Origin: Stieleria magnilauensis
Lineage (GTDB): Bacteria > Planctomycetota > Planctomycetia > Pirellulales > Pirellulaceae
Direction: 5' to 3'
Assembly: GCA_007753675.1 (NCBI GenBank)
Contig: CP036432.1
Coordinates: forward strand, 1 to 64,000
Length of the DNA: 64,000 nucleotides
Positions 60,237-64,000 of this stretch are shown piece after piece (position 1 is the stretch's first letter; every line of letters starts with the position of its first letter). The notes beneath the pieces are model-generated. The model was given only the letters and a program-made list of their open reading frames with translations, was not told the DNA's origin and did no database searches. The position numbers were made by a program, and so were the translations under genes.

Positions 60237-62186
60237 ATGAAACACCGCAGCACCCGAGACGTCGTGGAGGACCTTCGCGCCGGCGGATTGTTGATCGAAG
60301 TGACCGATGCGGTCGATCCGCACTTGGAAATCGCGGAAATCCAACGCCGCGTGTATGCCAACGGCGGTCCCGCGGTTCTGTTCACCAACCCCACCGGCTG
60401 TCCGTTCCCGATGGCGTCCAATCTGTTTGCCTCCCTCGATCAGGCCCGCTACCTGTTCCGCGAGACGCTGGAGTCGGTGCGACGATTGATCGAAGTCAAA
60501 CTCGATCCCTCGGCGGTCCCCAAACGGCCCTTTCGCTATGCCGGCGTCCCCCTGACTGCGGTGCGGATGCTTCCCAAATTCGTCCGTCGTGCCCCGGTCG
60601 CGGCCCATCGATGCTCGCTCGCGGACCTGCCGCAGCTGAAATGCTGGCCCCGCGACGGCGGTGCCTTCGTGACCCTTCCCCAGGTCTTGAGCGAAGACCC
60701 GACCGAGCCGGGGAACTTGATGAAGATCAACCTGGGGATGTACCGCGTCCAACTCTCCGGAAACGACTACAGCGACCAAGAAGTCGGTTTGCATTATCAG
60801 ATTCATCGGGGGATCGGCGTTCACCATCAGCAGGCGATCAAGTTGCAAAAACCACTGCGTGTCGCCGTGACCGTCGGCGGTTCCCCGGCGATGACGCTGG
60901 CCGCCGTGATGCCGCTGCCCGAGGGGCTGACCGAATTGACCTTCGCCGGCGCCCTGGCGGGCCGACGCATCGGGCTGCTCCGCGGAAACCACGCGCCGGT
61001 GTATCGCGACGCCGACTTTGCCATCGTCGGATCGATCGATCCCGACGTGACCAAAGGCGAGGGGCCGTTCGGCGATCACCTGGGATATTACAGCTTGGAA
61101 CACCCCTTTCCGGTGATGAAGGTCGATCATGTTTGGCATCGCAAGGGGGCGATCTGGCCGTTGACGGTCGTCGGTCGCCCGCCGCAAGAAGACACGACGT
61201 TCGGCCAGTTGATCCATGAATTGACCGACCCGATCATTCCCACCGTGATTCCCGGAGTCAAAGCGGTGCACGCGGTCGACGCCGCCGGGGTGCACCCCTT
61301 GCTGCTGGCCATCGGCAGCGAACGCTACATGTCCTACATGAAGGAATCCGCACCGCAAGAGTTGCTCACCCAGGCCAATGCGATCCTGGGCAACGGCCAG
61401 CTTTCACTCGCCAAGTATTTGATGATTGCCGACGACCGATCCGATGTGTTGGACATTCATGACATCGAAACGTTCATCGGATTTGTCCTGCAGCGTGTGG
61501 ATTGGAAACGGGATTTACATTTTCATACCCAGACGACCATCGACACGTTGGACTACACCGGCACCGGATTCAACAAGGGATCCAAAGTCGTCATCGCTGC
61601 GGCGGGTCCGCCCCGCCGCAGTCTTCCGCATGAGTTACCCGCCGACCTGCGGTTGCCCGACGGATTTCAGGATCCCCGCGTCGTGATGCCGGGCGTGTTG
61701 GCGATCGAGTGCAAGTCCTTCGACGGCACAACCGGCCCCCGGATTGTCCATTCAAACGAACGTCCGAGTTCAGCGTCATCAGCTCAGCCCGACGCGTTCG
61801 CGAGAAACGCCGCGTGGCCCCTTGCCAACGCGAGCGGGCTTGAATCGACCACCGGCCGCTCCGACGTGCAGCGATTTTGCCAGCACTATCAACCCGATGA
61901 TCCCATCAACGCCTTTCCGCTGATCACGATCGTCGACGACAGCGACTTCGCGGCGCGATCACTAAACAATTGGTTGTGGACCACGTTCACGCGCAGCAAT
62001 CCGGCGACGGATCTGTCGGGCATTGGAGCCGAGACGATCGCCAAACACTTCGGATGCCGCGGCAGTGTCGTCATCGACGCGCGTTACAAACCCTGGCAGG
62101 CACCGCCGGTGATCGAAGACCCCGAGACCGTTGCCAAGGTCGACGCCCGCGCCACCCGCGGCGGTGCCCTGGCCAAGTACCTTTAG
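60237..62186 (+). CDS. UbiD-family decarboxylase, MqnL-like
   Basis: Prenylated-FMN decarboxylase acting on an aromatic acid, likely in menaquinone (futalosine) synthesis. The 649-residue protein has GLLIEVTDAVDPHLEIAEIQ, GGSPAMTLAAVMPLPEG, EGPFGDHLGYYSLEHPFPVM with the E-R-E-type pocket, and FPLITIVDDSDFAARSLNNW, then GCRGSVVIDARYKPWQAPP, typical of MqnL. Residues about 505-540 (PSSASSAQPDAFARNAAWPL, then ANASGLESTTGRS) look like an insertion. A UbiX-type flavin prenyltransferase is needed but is not in the window. ATG 60237 is at the conserved N-terminus. Confidence 0.9.
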   Translation: MKHRSTRDVVEDLRAGGLLIEVTDAVDPHLEIAEIQRRVYANGGPAVLFTNPTGCPFPMASNLFASLDQARYLFRETLESVRRLIEVKLDPSAVPKRPFRYAGVPLTAVRMLPKFVRRAPVAAHRCSLADLPQLKCWPRDGGAFVTLPQVLSEDPTEPGNLMKINLGMYRVQLSGNDYSDQEVGLHYQIHRGIGVHHQQAIKLQKPLRVAVTVGGSPAMTLAAVMPLPEGLTELTFAGALAGRRIGLLRGNHAPVYRDADFAIVGSIDPDVTKGEGPFGDHLGYYSLEHPFPVMKVDHVWHRKGAIWPLTVVGRPPQEDTTFGQLIHELTDPIIPTVIPGVKAVHAVDAAGVHPLLLAIGSERYMSYMKESAPQELLTQANAILGNGQLSLAKYLMIADDRSDVLDIHDIETFIGFVLQRVDWKRDLHFHTQTTIDTLDYTGTGFNKGSKVVIAAAGPPRRSLPHELPADLRLPDGFQDPRVVMPGVLAIECKSFDGTTGPRIVHSNERPSSASSAQPDAFARNAAWPLANASGLESTTGRSDVQRFCQHYQPDDPINAFPLITIVDDSDFAARSLNNWLWTTFTRSNPATDLSGIGAETIAKHFGCRGSVVIDARYKPWQAPPVIEDPETVAKVDARATRGGALAKYL

Positions 62187-62204
62187 CAACAACAGACTGC
62201 GCCG

Positions 62205-63011
62205 ATGAGCTTCTTAAAATCCGTGTTCAACTGTGACGCACCGGTCGCTTTGATCACCGGCAGCGGCGCCCCGCGTGTGGGGCGTGAAATCGCGACCGAA
62301 CTGGCCCGCAACGGTTGCCGAATCGCCTTGCATGCCAACACCAGCGTGGACGCGGCGGGCCAGGCCGCCGACGAGCTGACGCGCCGCTACCAAAGCGATA
62401 CGATCGTGACCCAAGGGTCGCTGGAGGACGATGGGGTGCCGCAGCGACTGGTCGACGAAACGGTCACCGCGTTCGGCCGCTTGGATATTCTGGTCAACAG
62501 CGCCGCGATCTGGTCACCGACGCCGATCGAGCAAGTCACGGCGGCGGAGATGCGTCGCTACTTCGAGATCAACACCGTCGCTGCGTTCCTGTGCGCCCGC
62601 GCGGCCGCGGACGTGATGAGTGATCAAACGACCGGTGGTTCGATCGTCAATCTCGGCGACTGGGCGACCGTTCGGCCCTATCTCGATCACGCCGCGTATT
62701 TCCCCAGCAAGGGCGCGATCGATGTGATGACCCGCTCCCTGGCCGTCGAATTTGCCAGTCGCAACGCTGCGATTCGGGTCAATTGTGTCAAACCCGGGCC
62801 GGTGCTGTTGGCCGATGAAGTGCCCGATCAACAACGTCTGAAGCTTTGCGCCAGCACGTTGACCGGTGGGATCGGAACCGCCGGGCACGTCGCCCATGCC
62901 GTGCGTTTCTTGTGTGAAAACACGTTCGTCAATGGTGTCTGCTTACCCGTCGATGGCGGACGATCAATCTATTCGCCCGACGGATTACAGGTCGGTGAGA
63001 ACACGGGATAA
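62205..63011 (+). CDS. Short-chain dehydrogenase/reductase
   Basis: NAD(P)-dependent oxidoreductase of 268 residues, similar to pteridine reductase/FolM-like SDRs. The cofactor motif is VALITGSGAPRVGREIATEL, where Gly-Ala-Pro-Arg replaces the standard GxxxGxG spacing. DILVNSAAI (the NAG motif as NSA), a Ser in NLGDW position not clearly conserved, and catalytic Y-FPS-K in AAYFPSKGAI are seen. FVNGVCLPVDGG closes the fold. The substrate is unknown. It begins 18 bases after the UbiD-family gene and may share its transcript. Confidence 0.9.
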   Translation: MSFLKSVFNCDAPVALITGSGAPRVGREIATELARNGCRIALHANTSVDAAGQAADELTRRYQSDTIVTQGSLEDDGVPQRLVDETVTAFGRLDILVNSAAIWSPTPIEQVTAAEMRRYFEINTVAAFLCARAAADVMSDQTTGGSIVNLGDWATVRPYLDHAAYFPSKGAIDVMTRSLAVEFASRNAAIRVNCVKPGPVLLADEVPDQQRLKLCASTLTGGIGTAGHVAHAVRFLCENTFVNGVCLPVDGGRSIYSPDGLQVGENTG

Positions 63012-63048
63012 AAAAAACACCCGCCCGGAGGTGGTTCCGGACAGGTGT
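63010..63048 (-). terminator. Rho-independent terminator for the minus-strand gene
   Basis: On the minus strand ACACCTGTCCGGAACCACCT continues CCGGGCGGGTGT and then a run of seven or more T. The stem is about 12 bp with small mismatches. It overlaps the stop of the dehydrogenase gene and lies 58 bp beyond the small secreted protein gene, whose transcript it should end. Confidence 0.88.
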
Positions 63049-63105
63049 ATCGCTGGCAAGACAATTCGGTTTCGCCGCCGTGCGTTCTTGGAGAGATTCC
63101 TTCGC

Positions 63106-63447
63106 TTATTTCCCCAAGAAGGTGCGTTTGAGCCAAGCATTTTTCTTGCGTTCAAACGCTTTGAGTTTATCAATCACACTGGGTTTGGTTTCCTCCCGAT
63201 GGTGGACCCGGGGTGGCTTATTGATCGGTTCCGGCGTCGCCGGTTCCGACTGCTCCGGTTTCGCTATGTTCTGAAAGGTTGCCGATCGGATCGGCGGAAC
63301 GAGCGTGACCGACGGCTGAGTAGGATCCAAGACCGGGGCCGGTATCGGGCCGCTGACAAGGATTGAGTGTCCGACGTCCAGCGGTGCCGCGGTCGCGACG
63401 CCGGTGACGCCGAGCAACACGATCGCGGCGATGGCTATTTGTTTCAT
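63106..63447 (-). CDS. Small secreted proline-rich protein
   Basis: A 113-residue protein with a clear signal peptide (MKQIAIAAIVLLGVTGVATA, cleaved at AA-APLD). The mature part is Pro-rich (GPIPAPVLDPTQPSVTLVPP, then PATPEPINKPPRVHHREETK) and ends in a basic helix (KLKAFERKKNAWLKRTFLGK). GGAGT lies before ATG 63447. I recognise no family. It is followed by a strong terminator and is transcribed singly. It might attach to nucleic acid or an acidic polymer at the surface; this is speculative. Confidence 0.78.
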   Translation of the reverse strand: MKQIAIAAIVLLGVTGVATAAPLDVGHSILVSGPIPAPVLDPTQPSVTLVPPIRSATFQNIAKPEQSEPATPEPINKPPRVHHREETKPSVIDKLKAFERKKNAWLKRTFLGK

Positions 63448-63605
63448 GGAGTAGAAACTCCTTTAGTCATGAGAAGGTTTCCGAGACATTGAAACATTCC
63501 CGCCAGTTAGCCGAACGCAATCAGAAAGCATCATTGATGTTCGGCAATCCGTCCTGATCACCCCATGCGAGGACGCGTTATGGTGAATCGAGGCGACTTT
63601 GCAGG

Positions 63606-64000
63606 TTATTTAAACTGGTCAGCCTGTTTGATCAGCTTGGTCAACAATCGATCAAACGAGGCCGCGAAGGCTTTCTTGTCTTTGGCGTTGTACGGCGCCG
63701 CGCCACCGGTTGCCGCTCCCGTTCCACGCAGCTCATCGAGAAAGTCTCGCATCGAGAGTCGAGCGGCGATGTTGGAATCGTTGTACTCGTCGCCCCGCGG
63801 ATCGATCACCGCCACTTTCTTGTCGACCAATTGAGCCGCCAACGGGATGTCGGCCGTGATCGCCAAGTCGCCGGGTTGGCTGTGGACAACGATGTACTGG
63901 TCGGCGACGTTAGCACCCTGACGCACGATCACCGATCGCACCGTGACGGCCGACCTGGGGATCGGCTGGGCCGAATTGGCGACCAACACCGTTTCGATCT
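63606..64000 (-). CDS. YaiI/YqxD family protein (DUF188), 5' end missing
   Basis: The 3' part of a UPF0178/YaiI-family gene; the frame runs off the right edge of the window as IETVLVANS. Visible blocks are [52 protein letters not shown] and [20 protein letters not shown], which correspond to the PIN-like core with acidic residues. In complete homologues the protein starts about 20-30 residues further upstream with an Asp-rich strand. The family's biochemical role is not established; a nuclease-like fold is suggested. GTG 63989 should not be taken as the start. Confidence 0.9.
   Translation of the reverse strand, partial: IETVLVANSAQPIPRSAVTVRSVIVRQGANVADQYIVVHSQPGDLAITADIPLAAQLVDKKVAVIDPRGDEYNDSNIAARLSMRDFLDELRGTGAATGGAAPYNAKDKKAFAASFDRLLTKLIKQADQFK

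Noticed and set aside
1..64000. tRNA or rRNA genes, prophage or transposase genes
   Set aside because: No cloverleaf with a GTTCRANNC arm, rRNA-like stretch, integrase, recombinase or transposase product was recognised. Short degraded RNAs could have been missed by eye.

Overview
The window reads as the dnaA-proximal end of a planctomycete chromosome, most likely a member of the Pirellulaceae (Rhodopirellula/Stieleria-like). The evidence is two sulfatases, two pairs of the planctomycete-type CxxCH/DUF1549/DUF1553 protein with a DUF1501 protein, an H-x9-DG pseudopilin, a high-GC sequence, many interspersed hairpin repeats and frequent GTG/TTG starts with weak ribosome binding sites. Base 1 is the GTG of dnaA, so the record was probably rotated to begin there; this is an inference from the exact coincidence.

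Layout. 1-4.4 kb: replication genes dnaA, dnaN and a DciA-type helicase-loader gene, with transaldolase between them. 4.4-16 kb: a cation exchanger, a methyltransferase, a sulfatase, a class III aminotransferase, and a SMUG1-type glycosylase next to a degenerate shikimate-dehydrogenase-like gene; the last of these is preceded by a seven-copy 79-81 bp tandem array. 14.8-19 kb and 40-44.4 kb: two DUF1501/DUF1553 operons. 19.2-26 kb: an apparent inorganic-carbon/anion block with beta-carbonic anhydrase, an NtrC-type regulator, a SulP transporter carrying STAS and PII-like C-terminal domains, and a ClC channel with CBS domains. 26-39 kb: housekeeping genes (thiE, recJ, rpmG, a PolB-like exonuclease, pepT, ispE), SpoVG with an inserted zinc ribbon, an ABC exporter and a FloA-type flotillin. 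39-40 kb: three small genes (BON protein, basic protein, cold-shock protein).

44.8-54.4 kb: fructose-bisphosphate aldolase, an SGNH hydrolase, a lipoprotein, then a Tad/Flp pilus locus with two nearly identical Flp pilins, prepilin peptidase, CpaB, secretin and CpaE. The expected motor ATPase and TadB/TadC platform genes do not follow. In their place lies an oppositely oriented, visibly A+T-richer five-gene module (54.5-58.5 kb): a secreted 12-cysteine protein, a secreted unknown protein, a membrane-bound C39-peptidase-like protein that seems catalytically dead, a DUF1573-like lipoprotein and an H-x9-DG pseudopilin. This module is the best candidate for an undescribed envelope or secretion system.

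58.6-64 kb: leucyl aminopeptidase, a UbiD/MqnL-type decarboxylase, a short-chain dehydrogenase, a small secreted protein and the 3' part of a YaiI/YqxD-family gene that runs off the right edge. All functional calls are from reading the sequence; no database search was run.
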